Source: Rhynchonema sp. JSB1_4 | Taxonomy: Eukaryota; Nematoda; Chromadorea; Monhysterida; Xyalidae | Assembly (NCBI GenBank): GCA_030248065.1 | Contig: JASAMV010001737.1 | Location: 1 to 64,000 of the forward strand | DNA: 64,000 nucleotides | Reading direction: 5' to 3' | In this document: positions 22,031-34,223 of the stretch, in pieces | How the letters are laid out: each line of letters opens with the position of its first letter | Numbering within the stretch: position 1 is the first letter of the stretch | The notes under the pieces: model-generated | What the model saw: only the letters and a program-made list of their open reading frames with translations | Database searches by the model: none | What the model was told of the DNA's origin: nothing | Position numbers and translations under genes: made by a program

Positions 22031-23957
22031 ATGTCGTCGTCAATCTCATGTTCGTTTTGTCCGAGTTCATCCGCTGTATACATTTGTCCCCGCTGCAATT
22101 TGTCGTATTGTTCGTTGACGTGCTATCGCAATGAAAAGGTGAGCTCCAGCGCAGGGGAATGGGAGGAGAAGTTATCGTATTGTCGGAAATAGGGTTCGAT
22201 TATTTCGCTGGGGGTCAACTAAGAGCGTCTGTTTATGATTATGGGGAGTCAATTGTTGGGGTTCTATTTTCTAACTCGCCGAAATCTGAAAAAAATTACT
22301 CTCAAAGTCGAAAATGGTTTTTAGAGGAGCTTTATTCCCCATAATTGTGGGTTATTGGTGTTGAATCCTCGCTTATTTGCCTTCTTGTGTCATCAATAAC
22401 TGCTTAAAAACAGGTGATTTTTTCAGGTCGAAGTAGTCAAAGATTGCTACGATGCCTTTTTGAGGGGATGTTTTTTTCAAAAAAGGGCAAAACAAGTCAT
22501 ATTTTTCACCTCAGAAAGTGGCCTTTTCTTGAATTTGGGTCTTTCCCCTCATCCTCAGAAGCACACAATCTTCCTCGAAAAAAGCAGTGGAGGGTCCGCT
22601 GCTCTGCTATCTTCCCTCAGGACCTGGAACTGCACTTTTGGCGACGGCGGATAAACATAACCTTTTTTATTAAAAAATCTAAAAAGGGCTCATGAGGTTA
22701 AAAAAAGCGAAACACCCTCCGGAAAACATCGGCTTGATTTCAAGCAAATTTCCAGTTTTTGAGCGAAGTTGGGAAAAGCTTGATGGTTGCACACAGTGTT
22801 CCCGTTGGTCTGGTTGGTGGTCTTCGTAGATAGCCCCAGCAGGAGGCTCCAGCTCGGTAGACATATGTAGATGGCTAATGGCAGAGTATACCAATTCGGG
22901 GGTGTCAGTCCAGTGGTCGATATTAGGGGCACAAGAATCAGTGAAAATCATATTAAAATAGGCCTCAAAAGGATTAATTTTCTGCATATTTGTAAAAATA
23001 TGAGAACGTTTGACAATTTTGGGCTATAAAATTGCCTTTTTTGGAAAACCAACACCTTTTGGTTGATGTCAGGACATGGTAGACACTAGACGTAGACATG
23101 GCTGAGTGTAGATTATTTTGACAGACGTCATAGATAGCTAACCCAGGTTTCCCATACCCCACGACTACGTACCATAACTGGTTTGCACACCACCAGGGTT
23201 GCGTAAAAATGTCCGCGCATACTGAGGGTGCTAACTTGAAACTATAATACCCTGTTTGTTCCGAGCTCCGTCACTGTCGCCAACCGAGTCCAAACTGTTC
23301 TGCAGCCTGTAACTGACCTTGCCACTTTCCATTCCAGCATTCGTCGTGCTACGACCAATTCTACGATCGGACACGACGCGAACACGCCGACGCAGAGCAG
23401 GCATTCCAGAAAAAAATGAACCCAACTGAACGATCAAAGTTGGACAAACGACAACAGGTGATTGAGAGGGCATCGGGACGGACCGAGTCTGATGGCGGGG
23501 ATCAAAGTGGTTTGTTACATGTTGTTTTCTGCTAATTTTCTTTCTGCAGTTTATTTATTAGGTTTCGCTTCCTACTTGATGAGCACATCGAACCCCGAAG
23601 TTTCTTGAGCAAATTGTAATGTTGTTACCACTGAGACGAAGCAGTACAGTTGAGTTAGTGCTTTCTTTTATTTCAGATTCAGACGAAGAAGAAACGCCCG
23701 AAGACCTCAATTATCTGGCAGATCTAGATCAGAAAACGCGCGAAGATTATGACCGACTGAGTCCCGATGAACTGGACCGACAATTAACGGCTCACAAAGT
23801 GGCTGCTGGAATGGGAAACGACGGAGATACGAATGTGCAAAATTTATTGAGTCGATTAACTGAAAAGGAAAGAGAGAAGTTCGCTGAAATGTGTGAGCAA
23901 TTGGTGTTTGACGAAGCTGAATCCATCGGACAATCAGTATTCAAGAGGAAAACGTGA
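22031..23957 (+). CDS. HIT zinc-finger protein (ZNHIT2-like)
   Basis: Three exons: 22031-22138, 23338-23509 and 23677-23957, giving 186 aa with agreeing phases. The start is the ATG just before the first cysteine pair. Exon 1 and the start of exon 2 encode a HIT zinc finger: CSFC, CPRC, YCSLTCY, then HSSCYDQFY, matching the C-x2-C / C-x2-C / C-x3-C / H-x3-C spacing. HIT fingers act in box C/D snoRNP assembly and in chromatin or R2TP-type complexes. The remainder is acidic, with a DSDEEE run and a closing LLSRLTEKEREKF segment that resembles the 'L..L...ER..F' element of ZNHIT2. It is shorter than vertebrate ZNHIT2. Intron 1 (1.2 kb) carries an R1 repeat. The fold is secure; the exact family member is inferred. 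Confidence 0.8.
22420..22556. repeat. R1 repeat copy in the first HIT-gene intron
   Basis: A diverged copy of the R1 core: GTCGAAGTAGTCAAAG to AATTTGGGTCTTTCCCC. Confidence 0.6.
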
Positions 23958-24206
23958 TGATTTTTGTGAGAAAATACGAATTAATGTTTGTTTCGCTGGA
24001 AATGAAATTGTGATCTCGCCTTATTCATGAGTCTGATAAAATGTGTAATTTTCTTCAAGATGACTTCCCGCTTTTTCCTGTCCTGATATTGGTCGCAAAA
24101 GCGCCATGTGTACCATTATCTTGGAAGTCTGCGAAACTAAATCGTTTCTTCTGCTTTTCGCTTTTTCCATCTACTTTTTTCCCAGCTCATTAGCCGGTAT
24201 CCAGCC

Positions 24207-25531
24207 ATGCGCCGTCTGCCAGCAGTTATACGTCGAGTCCCGTATTCGCTCAAAACGCCATCCACTTCTGCTGAATATGTTGTGCCAGCGACGCCTGAGC
24301 ATTCTGTTGCTCACGTGAAACAAACCAATGGTTCGTAGTATTGCTTTAGATTGTGCCTATACACTCGATCTCCGGTTGCTCGAACGTTTTACTTGGTTTA
24401 GAAATACTATCGCTGGTGAATGAACAAATAAAACACGAATCACATGGCCGGCTGTTCGCCGTTGTGCACATGTGTGACGCCCAATATAAGGTTAAAAGTT
24501 TTCTGAACCGTCATAAATGTTTATTTTGCTGATATAAACTTCGATTTTAGGTCACAAATGGCGACATAGTGGTCATCCCTCACACATGCGCTGTTGATAT
24601 TGGGGATAAATTACGATTCGAAAAGGTTATTGCTTTTGTTTTAATGATTTATGTCCTGGTTTTTCGGTGAAGATCGCGCGTTTGTTTGTTGTACAATGGA
24701 TGTAAAAATAAGAGCTGGCTTGGCTTTCTTCATGCAGGTGTTATCCGTTGGTGCTTCGAACTTCACTCTCTTTGGTCGCCCGCTATTACCGTGAGTTTTT
24801 GGATAAAAGGTGCTCGTCTTGCTTTTGTGACAGAAAATGTTTGAGAATGTTTTTTTACCCAAGCGTTGCTTGAGGCGCAAGGGCGATAAAGCTGACTACC
24901 GGTTGTGACCGACGTGGTGAACTCATGTTTATATTTTAAGGATAATAGAGCACCATGTTGTATCAAAACCTTCCGAATGCGGTGTCAAAAAATTTTGCAA
25001 CAATCTAAAATCTGATTTCCATTTCAGCCGAGAGTCCGTCGAAGTTACTGGCACGGTTATTGAAAAAACGCTGTCGAATACGGAGCCGGATTTTAAATTC
25101 GTTCCCAAGAAGAATATCCGAATATTACATAGTGAGTCCGCGTGTTCAAATAAAATATGCTCTTTTACAGTGTCTTACATTCGGACACTGCAAAAGAGCA
25201 CATTCCCAACGATATCTGATAAAACTACAAGAACTAACTAACCACATGGCCGTCGGCATCAAAATTGATCATATTCATTGTTTCGGATCTTCTCTTGCTA
25301 GCAACGTTATTTTTGTTAAAGGGTTTTTGGCGGCTCTATTAGACCGCATCGCATCAGTCCAATCGCTCAGTTTCATACCGATCATATTTTAAATGAGGCA
25401 ATTTTAGTATTTACTATTTTCCAGTGCAACGACACGATCTGAATTTCATTCGAATTAACGATATTCGACTGCTGAAACCCGTGCCCGAAATTGTCGAACT
25501 TCAGGCCCAGGCGCAGACAAGAAGTTGTTGA
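24207..25531 (+). CDS. MRPL21: Mitochondrial ribosomal protein bL21m
   Basis: Six exons: 24207-24330, 24402-24490, 24551-24625, 24738-24790, 25028-25131 and 25425-25531, all in phase, 183 aa. The N-terminus (MRRLPAVIRRVPYSLK) is basic and hydrophobic, as expected of a mitochondrial targeting peptide. The L21 domain follows: HGRLFAVVHMCDAQYK, then GDIVVIPH, the conserved VGASNFTLFGRPLL, VEVTGTVIEKT and the closing FIRINDIRLL. The order and motifs match animal MRPL21. It is a component of the large mitoribosomal subunit. It starts about 250 bp after the HIT zinc-finger stop on the same strand and stops about 220 bp before the ferroportin start. The six introns' donors include three with T at +3 (GTTCGT, GTTAAA, GTTATT). 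Confidence 0.93.
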
Positions 25532-25752
25532 TTATCATACCATAATTGTGTATTCTCGTTTCTTATTGCTCGGCTTATTGTGTTAAGTTACAATAATAAT
25601 GACCCAGTTATCCCTGTCGATATCGTTTGTTTGCGCATTACAAGTGCACGGTTACAACCGAAATTCCGTTTCTGAACTATCTTTCGTTGAAACGCGGGAA
25701 ATTGAGAAAGCATGAACTGGCTGTATTTTTTGTACCTCCGGGCTGGTGGTAT

Positions 25753-28700
25753 ATGGATGAGCCGGCAGCATCCTCTGAAGAGGCCGGGTGCACCACCATC
25801 AATGAGAACAGTCCTGATGAGCTGAGTCCTCGTTCAGTTTCCTTCATTCCCCTCGCTGCTGCCGAATCCAGCAAAGCGGAATTGGTCGAAAATCTACCAG
25901 CAGCTTCGCGTAAAGCCCGACTGTTGCGATGGTTGAAAAGTGCCAGACTCAAGTTGTACTGTAGCCGGTTTCTGTCAAGTTGGGTGAGTGCTGGTCTTTG
26001 TTCTCGGTGTGTTTTATGATTCGTCACTATGTGTAGGTTGTAGGATGTTGTTAATAACAAACTGGTTGCGGTCGCAGAAATCCCCCATAGCATTGCATTG
26101 TGCAGCATGTTCTTGCAATTGCCCATTTTGCACAGACTTGTGGTGCACCAGGCTATCCTCAGAGCACGTGCACAAGATGACCGTGTGACTCCAAAAACAG
26201 ACTCACGCGAAATTGGTGTCACACAGGCGTGAAACATCACTGCACAATACAAACTGCGCGTATTGCCACAAAAGAGTTCTACACAATTGCCTGATTCGCC
26301 AGGGTGATCGTTTGTGGACATTCGCGCTCGGTCTTGTGCTGGTCGAAGTCGGTGGCAATCTGCAACTGCCGGCCATCAGTGGATTGGTGGATGATTTGTC
26401 TGTGCTCGTGTTTGGCTCGGTCGTGGGACGCTGGCTGGACAGAACCGACAGGTTGACTGGTCGGTGATGCTGGTTGTGTTGAATTTTGCATATTAGTGCC
26501 GAGCTTGGAAGCAGTTGCATTGATCCCGCTCCAGACAACCGGCCCCGAAGTCTTGAGTATCATTCCAATTTGCAGCAGCCCGTATCGCGCTGGCGGCCAA
26601 CAATTTTGTGGTGACCGCATCAGCGTTGTGTCTGTTCGGTGCACTGGCACTGCTTCACCACCCTGAGTGGTATCGACTTCGGTGGTTGTTGGTCGCGTCC
26701 GCCATTTTCTTTTGTGCACTTGGAGTTCTGGCTGGTTAGATTGTCTAAACTGAGCAACTTTAATGGAAGATTCTTCGAAATTAGTGACGTTCACAGTTTA
26801 GGGTGAACTGGATCACGTGACTGAAGTTGTGCATACCAACACTTACTTTGTCAGTGCATGTATGGATATTTCAGAATTTACGGATTTTGTCTCTGATTTC
26901 GTTTCGCGTCGTAACTGTTATCTTCACAGACAAATAGTTCAAAATAAAGTTTACGCTAGTTGGATTTCAGAACTGTCAGTAAATCATGAAATATCTACAA
27001 CTGAAATGACCAGGAGCTTGGTCACCATGTCAGGTATTGCGTGATCAGTTAGCGGAGTTGATATTTCCTGGGAGCACTTTCCTCGTCAATTCAGGCAGTG
27101 CGTGCAAGATCATTGTGACGAAAGACTGGGTGATGCATGTGGCTTCGGATAATCGCTCGAAGTTGGCACGTAAGTGCTTGGCGGGTGATCGCCAGTTTGT
27201 ATCTAAAGTCTTGTTTTGCTTGAAAAACTGCATTTGAAATAAAACGAAGCAAAGAAAATCTGCGCTTTCCTTTTCCGGAGTTCAGCCGAAAAATGTTTTT
27301 TGTCGTATTTTCAATGATGCATCCGCATATTTCACATGATGCAATGTTGTGTTGCAGATCTGAACGCGGTGATGGTTCGCATCGACCAACTGGCCATGAC
27401 GCTGTCCCCATTGTTGGCTGGCCAAATCATGACTTCGTTCAGTCTGCAAGTCGGCTGTCTGTTCATCGCCGGTTGGAATCTCGTCTCGTTCGGCTTCGAA
27501 TACTGGTTCCTGAGCGCTGTGCACAAACATGTGCCAACACTAAGGGAACCGAAACTCGTACCGGAACCACGAGAGGAGGAACATAATGGTGCGTGCAATT
27601 TTTTCTGAAGATCGCCTGGTGCATCCGACCCAAGCATTGAAAAAATGAACGAAATGCGCGATCAACACTCACATTTTATTGTTGTGCGTAGTTAGTAGAA
27701 CGACTAAGTAATGCTTCAAAGCTGCATGCGAAAATAAACTGTTTTGATTTTCGTGCCGGAACGATGTTTCTTTCCTACTCTGTTTTGTGTGGATGTGCAG
27801 ACTTGACAGACCAATTGGTGCGTCAAAGGTCAAAACATAGTCAGTGCGAACGCATCAAGGTGGAAGAGCCGGTACACCTTTACCGTTCAGGCAGCAGTGC
27901 TCCGTGGTACACAACACTGGCCACCCGGCTCAGATCAGCAGCTAATCGAATGTTCGGTGCTTGGCGTACGTATTATCAACAGCTGTCGTTCTTCGCTGCT
28001 TTGTCCCTCGCATTGTTGTACCTGACTGTGTTGGGATTGGACAGTATCACCACTGGATACGCTTATCAACAAGGTTTACGTGAATATTTTGTTATCACGA
28101 GCGGCATGGTGATTTTAACACGCAATCTCGTCACCAAGCCCGGTTTGGTTCAATCACCACGGTTCATTCATACCGGCCTACGCTTTCACTTGACCGAGTT
28201 CTGTGTGTTTTTCTGCATAACTCATTGTGGAACTGATATTATTATTTGAAACTTAGTTTTATTGGCAAAATTTTCAGGTTTGGCCGAAAACTACGTCGGT
28301 GTGATGCGAGGCGCTGGTGCTTTGTTCGGATTTCTCGGCAGTTTTGCATTTCCAAGATTGCGCCGATTTGTTGGTCTGCCTTGGACCGGTAAATATAGTG
28401 GAACAAAACTTTACTTGTGCATTTTGTTTGATAAGGCCGTCCAGGGGAAGGTGAGTGCTGATGCGAAGCCGGCCTTATAGATACGAGACACGAGATAAGG
28501 AAACCACCAAAGTGTGGAAGACTTGTCGGACACCAAGCTACCGCTCGATATGTAGTAAACTTTTACGCTATAATGAAGAAGGCAGTGAGGAGAAGCAGTC
28601 CATAATGTCACCATTACGCCCAGGTTTCATCAGTCTGCTGTACCAATGTGTGTGCAACGTGTTGTGCGTGGTGTCCGTGTGGCTGCCAGGCAGTCCTTTC

Positions 28701-29482
28701 GATCCGGTCGGCTATTTCACTGACGATGCCTCGGCCCACCACAACACATCATCAGTCACAACCAGCGCACCAATTGGTCGTGGTCATTTGCAGTCGAATT
28801 CGACTATTTCGATTTGGACGTTCATGACCGGACTGGTGCTGGCTAGATTTGGTGGGGTTTGTTTGGAAATTGTATAATATATGTTTTACACAAGATAGGT
28901 GGGTCTAGCTTTGGTGGGTAGAAGTTGATACTGGCAGGATAGGACCCCGGGAAGCCAAGCCCCATTGTACGACTTGGTGATCGGATCCAGAACCGGTTTT
29001 GTGTCCTTTTCATAATTTACTGATACTTGACAGTCATTGTGTATGTCAATGGAGCCCTTGGCTGGGACAGTTTTTACGTTGATCGCAAAATCTTCAGTTC
29101 AAGAAAATTATATGACCAAAACGATTCGTTGCGATTTAATCAACTATAACCTCAGCAATCATTTCCCATCAAATATCTTCCCATCATCGCAGGTCTATGG
29201 ATGTCGGACCTGTCAATCAGTCAAACGATGCAGGAGTCAGCGGTCGAATCGGAGCGCGGTGCGGTGTTCGGCGTGCAGAACGCAATGAACAGCGCGTTGA
29301 ATCTGTGCAAGAACGTGCTTGTCATCATTCTGCCTGATGCGCGCACGTTCGGCTTGTTGATTTGCGTTTCGTGGTGCGCCGTATTTGCCGGATTCATCAG
29401 CTACAACATCTATTTGTGTCGCCAACGGCAGCGCAGCACATCAGCAGCTGATAATGATGAGCTTCAATCCACAGCTAATTAG
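25753..29482 (+). CDS. SLC40A1: Ferroportin, iron exporter
   Basis: Nine exons in phase: 25753-25983, 26303-26459, 26576-26734, 27095-27169, 27358-27588, 27801-28073, 28278-28388, 28624-28851 and 29193-29482; 584 aa, against about 571 in human. It exports Fe(II) across the plasma membrane. After an acidic N-terminal extension come FLSSW/GDRLWTFALG in helix 1, the VVGRWLDRTDR loop, VTKDWVMHVA, the MVRIDQLAMTLSPLLAGQIM helix, GWNLVSFGFEYW, TVLGLDSITTGYAY with its conserved Cys position replaced by Ser, and VESERGAVFGVQNAMN near the end. The ESERG...VQN motif and the order of helices are diagnostic. The large loop is short and carries N-linked glycosylation sites (NTSS, NST). Donors include one GTCGGT and two with T at +3. 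No iron-responsive element was recognised in the 5' flank. Confidence 0.95.
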
Positions 29483-30072
29483 GTCTGAAAACACACTTCA
29501 GTCCATATCAACTTTACAGGCAGGTCGACTGCGGTTGAACGACACATGCATTTTTGTTCGTACTTGTGATTGAGTTACAGCAGTAGTTAATTTTTACCGG
29601 TGAAAAACTTTCAAGCACACCAAACGAACAGCTTTTACGCGATATGCGAAACTGAAATTGGCGTCTCAAGTTTATCGCAGTCCGTTTGCCTTTCCGTAGT
29701 GTTTGGCTTCAAACTTGATAAGGCTGTTTGTTGTACATAATTTATTGAGATTAGAATTTTCACTTTATGTTTTACATTTGCTATTTTATGCCCTATCCCA
29801 CTTGTGCCATGACACTACCCACAAAGTTGTATTTATACTTGCGTTCAGCATCGTGATATTGGTTGTGATTCTTTGATCGATCCGGTTCCCAATTTGTGGC
29901 AATGACCTCTGTTGTCAGCATCTTGATCAGTATTTGTATTTGTGCATCAGCTTTGTGTATCGTGATTATCATAATAAGAATATTGACTTTCATACATATT
30001 TGTTTTTTTAAATATACAGTGTATCTATTATCACGCAAATTAACAATAAAGCACAAAATGTCATATCCCGTA
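29483..30072. other. Intergenic, convergent 3' ends
   Basis: Lies between the ferroportin stop and the stop of the minus-strand cystine-knot gene. It is A/T-rich and holds candidate poly(A) signals on both strands (for example TTTATT near 29740 for the minus strand). No gene is seen. Confidence 0.5.
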
Positions 30073-32498
30073 TTATTCTGAAGCTCCTTCTTCGGCTGTC
30101 TCGGAACTGTCTGGTGCTGTCCTGTTGCTTTCCAACAAGCCCAAGTTCTGAAAGAACGGCAGCAACACGTTCTGACTAGGCGAGGTGCCGTTTGAATCCG
30201 CCAACGTGGTCAAGTCAGCCATTTGTGTGGATGCGACACCGCTGGTTGTCACATTAGAGGTCCTTGTCTGAGCCGGTCTGGTGCTGTTGTCATTATGTAT
30301 GATCGGCCATATGCCCGAGCCACGCCATACACGACATTCGCAACACGAGCGCGCCACCATGTCCAATCGCTCGATCACCGCGCCCGTTTCATAGTGCAAT
30401 CGCCAGAAGGGCAACGCGTGCGTGCGTTCATCGCACTCACCGTAACCTGAATGGGATGACGAACAAAATACATGTGTATATTTCGGTCTGAGTGCATGCA
30501 CATTCCAAACACCTTGGCGAACAAAAAGTTATTTTCTTGACTGGGTGGGATTCGAACCCTCCAGCAGGTGTAGTGCACTGTGGAGGGAGTCTGCGCTTCC
30601 GCGAGCAGACTTGCCCGGACAAACCCAAAGATGAATAACAGGCCTGCATCGCTAACCGCATAAACCCGAAGTTTTAATACGTTTGCAGAAACCTTCTAAG
30701 CTGGGTTTCTCTATTCAAAAGTTTCCGGGTGCAATTTGCACCATGGTGCCAGCACTTTAGATGTACATGAATTAGCGAAATTAAGATAATTGTAAGTGTA
30801 CATTGCACCCAATCACCAATCTTTCTAGGTGCAAATTGCCCAGAAAATGACAACCTGAGCCATGGTCACATATGTAGGTTACAAGAGGTTGAAATGTTAA
30901 GATCACAGGTGTAACGGACTGACGAAGCGAGTGTTGACCAACCCGAAAGGCACTTTTCCGGTTGATCGCGATGTTTGTCTTCATTCGGATGGTTATGGAT
31001 ACAAATGACCTCGTTGACGAATCGTGGATAGTACGTGGCCGGCAGCCTTCGCACAGCCCAGCATCTGGTGCACAAATGGACATCTGTGTCGTTCTTGGCT
31101 TTACCATCTTGGAAACCCGCTGTCACACACCTCTGCACGACTGGAGTGCCTGAAATTGACCGATCATTTTTAGCGACATGCAGCTACAGAATAACGCAAT
31201 GATGGCTAAACCTGGAAGAACGTTTTCTGTTGTGTCAGTGCTTCGTGGCCGCCTGGATCTGCTCCTGGTGCTACTTCTGACATGCGGTTCCATGAAGAGT
31301 GTAGCACCTATTCTTGAAGAATTGTTGTTCAAACATTCGTCGACTTTCTCTCGGATGATGCGACGGTGTATGCGACCTCTAGATCCCAAGGACTGCAAGA
31401 TTTTTCAGCTCATGTTTAAGAAACATGTGTTTGAATGCAGCAACGTACATGTAAGCTCGTACCGCCATTTTTGGGTCCAACTTCTCGCACGATGTGAGAA
31501 CCTGTTTGTCCGCCAGGAACTGCTTCAGCAACCAATTTTGTTCGTCTTCACTGAACCAGTCTTCTTGACGTTTGATCTGTCGCAACATGGCTCGCACACA
31601 CGCGACACAGAGATCCGTTTCGCACTTGAAATATAATCGCCACGTTGGCTTCATCATGAGTTCAGTGCATCGCATGAAGTGACCAACCACACACCTGAAG
31701 AGTGATCGGATTGACTTCCGACGCCGGTGCGCTCAATTGATCGTGATCGGTCAAATCGGGAAAGTAGGCGATTACTTCTGCCAAAGTGTCGGCTTGGTAT
31801 CGTCGGTCGTAAAACGCACATTCGCCATTGGGCATTCCGGCGCACTGAACCAGGGTACGGACTTTGTTCAAACAATTTATGCCTATACTCACACCAGAGA
31901 ATTTCGTAGGTATTGAATACCTAAATAGGTGCGTATCCCTAAAAACGATCACGTGATCGAATCAGATCTGACCCGATCACCAAGTCTCATACCGGCTTCA
32001 GTCGCAATGCCATTCAACTCACGATGAGTGGATCTGTCATTTCTGCCTCCTCAGAAGCACCAACACCGGGTGGCACCAGTTTGGGTTCACTGCCAGACGG
32101 GGCAACATTCTTCAGACCGAACAGGTGGTCATCAATTGGATCATCCAGTCTGATTACACGCTTGATTTCACGTTCGAAAAAACGAGCTTCGTCAAAATGA
32201 TCCTGAAACGGCGAGACTTCAATGGTGTTCCTGTATTTAGCCGATGGCCAGCTCGCGTTACCGAGCGATTAACAAGCGGCGATTGACAACTTGCCTGTTG
32301 TTCTTGTTGACCATCCATAAACAGCAACTCTAGTTCTTCATTGGTGAGTCCTTTGCCCGAGTAACAGGCACGAGCTCCGCCCAGTGTCATCAGCGCCAGC
32401 ATCAATGTGACCGCAATCAAAATCGGTGGATGTCCACCCACGATGAGTGGCAGGCAGCAGATTTTGTACACCAACGATTCATGATGACTCGCAGCCAT
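30073..32498 (-). CDS. Secreted cystine-knot growth-factor-like protein
   Basis: Six exons read downward: 32498-32295, 32202-32023, 31844-31695, 31624-31463, 31132-30943 and 30446-30073; 419 aa, phases agree. The first has a hydrophobic signal sequence (ILIAVTLMLALM, ending before ACYSGKG). The middle is acidic, with two Cys-rich segments (CAGMPNGECAFYDRRY; CETDLCVACVRAML). The C-terminal part looks like a cystine-knot fold: LCTRCWAVRRLPATYYPRFV, NEVIC, CLSGYGEC and ARSCCECRVWRGS, followed by a Ser/Thr-rich tail with N-glycosylation sites. The P.FPR/YPRF-NEV-C and final C-x-C pattern recalls trunk, noggin or IL-17 type ligands, but I cannot assign the family. The first intron has a GC donor (CAG/GCAAGT). 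An upstream ATG at 32516 is an alternative start. Confidence 0.75.
30535..30612 (-). repeat. tRNA-like B-box fragment
   Basis: On the minus strand the segment contains GGTTCGAATCCCACC, a good RNA polymerase III B box / T-loop. The rest does not fold as a tRNA. It lies in the last intron of the cystine-knot gene and is probably a tRNA-derived SINE remnant. Confidence 0.35.
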
Positions 32499-32533
32499 CC
32501 TTTCGTGGCCGAACATTCTGAATGAACATATAC

Positions 32534-33479
32534 CTGAAAATGGGTACTCCTCGTTCAATCTGTCACATGACTAGGATAAGACTAAACATGATTAATGTCC
32601 GCACAGTTAAAGTGAAAAGTTCTCTACCTGCTACGTCAAACATAATAGTCGACGTCTGGTGCCACACAGACGCCTGACTGAGTGGCAAGTTCACTGGAGT
32701 TGAGTTATGACAAAAGGTTTCGGCAGGTGTGTGAGTACTTTAATGCAAACGCTTGAAAACGTTTAAGAACATTACGCACGTTTGGTGGTTGGCTGGGCTG
32801 CTGACCATGCGCACATAAACTCTTGTACAATTTGCAAAAATGCATGCGTTCGAAATTACAGGCAACTATTGGCAGCAATAATAAGCTTTTTATATAATAT
32901 ATTGTACGCAAACCATATATTCCGCGAGTGTTCTTAAGCATTTTATTACTTGGTTACCAAAGCATAATTATGCAGTTTTTGTAGTGAAAGTTTCTCAAGT
33001 GTACGCACTCGCACAGTGATCGTTGACTGTCTAGTACGATCATGACCTTTGCAGGTTGTAAACGTGCGTAATACACAATTGACAAGAATAGTTTTGTTTT
33101 GTCAAGTTGTTTTTGACACGTCACAGCAACAAACAACATGTAGGGTATTCAAGCTGTGCGTGAGAGCCCTCAACGCAGCATGTGGCCTTGTAAAGTTCCG
33201 CTCGCACTCAAAATACATGGTAACTGACGATTTTTTAAGAGTGGCGTCACCATAACCAAACACTATGTGGGGTACCTCACTGTGTTTATTTGCACCCACT
33301 CACAAACACAAACTGCCGGAATGCACATTAGCACTACGTAGACAAACAGGATCCAGTTGGTTTGCATGTCTGGGTCTGCATTTAAACTTGTTGCCTCAAA
33401 ATTCTTACTGTTATCATTCAATTAACTGAAATTAAGTTGTTTTTGCATGCCGATGCAGTGCTCGTGCCTCCGGGCCCCT
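32534..33479. other. No gene recognised
   Basis: Upstream of the cystine-knot gene. An acceptor-like TTTTCAG on the minus strand just above 32533 suggests a non-coding first exon in this stretch. Nothing else is supported. Confidence 0.4.
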
Positions 33480-33815
33480 ATGTATAGTCCGTCCACCAGC
33501 TCATGGCACTTTATGTTGCTGCTGGCCGGTTTGTTCCCTTCCTCCACGTTCTAATGAAAGAGAAACTGAGTGTGAGCGATTTTGCAAAAAACTTAAAAAA
33601 TAAGAAAATGTGTCGAAAACGATTGAATTCGATCAAATTTAAAATTAAATTAAATTAAAATCGATAAAACACGTCGATTTTATAAAAACAGCAATTTAGG
33701 AACAAAAATAATTTTTTTTGGAAACTCAATTTCTCTTTCATTAGAACGTGGAGGAAGGGAACAAACCAGCCAGCAGCAACACAAAGTGCCATGAGCTGGT
33801 GGACGGACCATACAT
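33480..33815. mobile_element. ~335-bp foldback MITE, copy 1
   Basis: The arms of about 100 bp are inverted copies: TGTATAGTCCGTCCACCAGC at the left, its complement at the right, each continuing through GCCATGAG..., GGAAGGGAACAAACC and TTCATTAGAACGTGGAGG. The centre is A/T-rich with AATTAAATTAAA units. Other copies lie at 38935-39260 and 58743-59076. Confidence 0.85.
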
Positions 33816-34223
33816 GCAAAAACAAGTCCGGGCACAGGTACTGTCCGCTGACAAACATATATTATACATAACGTGCACATGCCATTCCCCTCATGTCCAC
33901 GGCATTGGTGCCCACGAGCAGCAAACACCCAAACATAATACATGTACATAGCATGCGGCCCACCGCAAGAGCGACGAAAAAGCAAAAAGTTGTCAGTTTG
34001 GGGACAATTGTTGCTAAGCACTCACTGCGCTGAAACATGACGCACGTGGCTTGTTGGCTAAAATAAGGCATTGTAGATCAGTGATAACTTTGTGTACGTT
34101 GCCTAATACTTGCACGGTGAGCTTCTCAAAGTAAAAGAAAAGAACAATAATACTGTACAAATTAGAGGTTAGTTAAGACAATACATTACGACAGAATAAA
34201 AGGTTCAAGTGCTGCTATAGCAG

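Noticed and set aside
25677..26321. 214-codon minus-strand frame
   Set aside because: It is antisense to the first ferroportin exon and intron and shows no homology.
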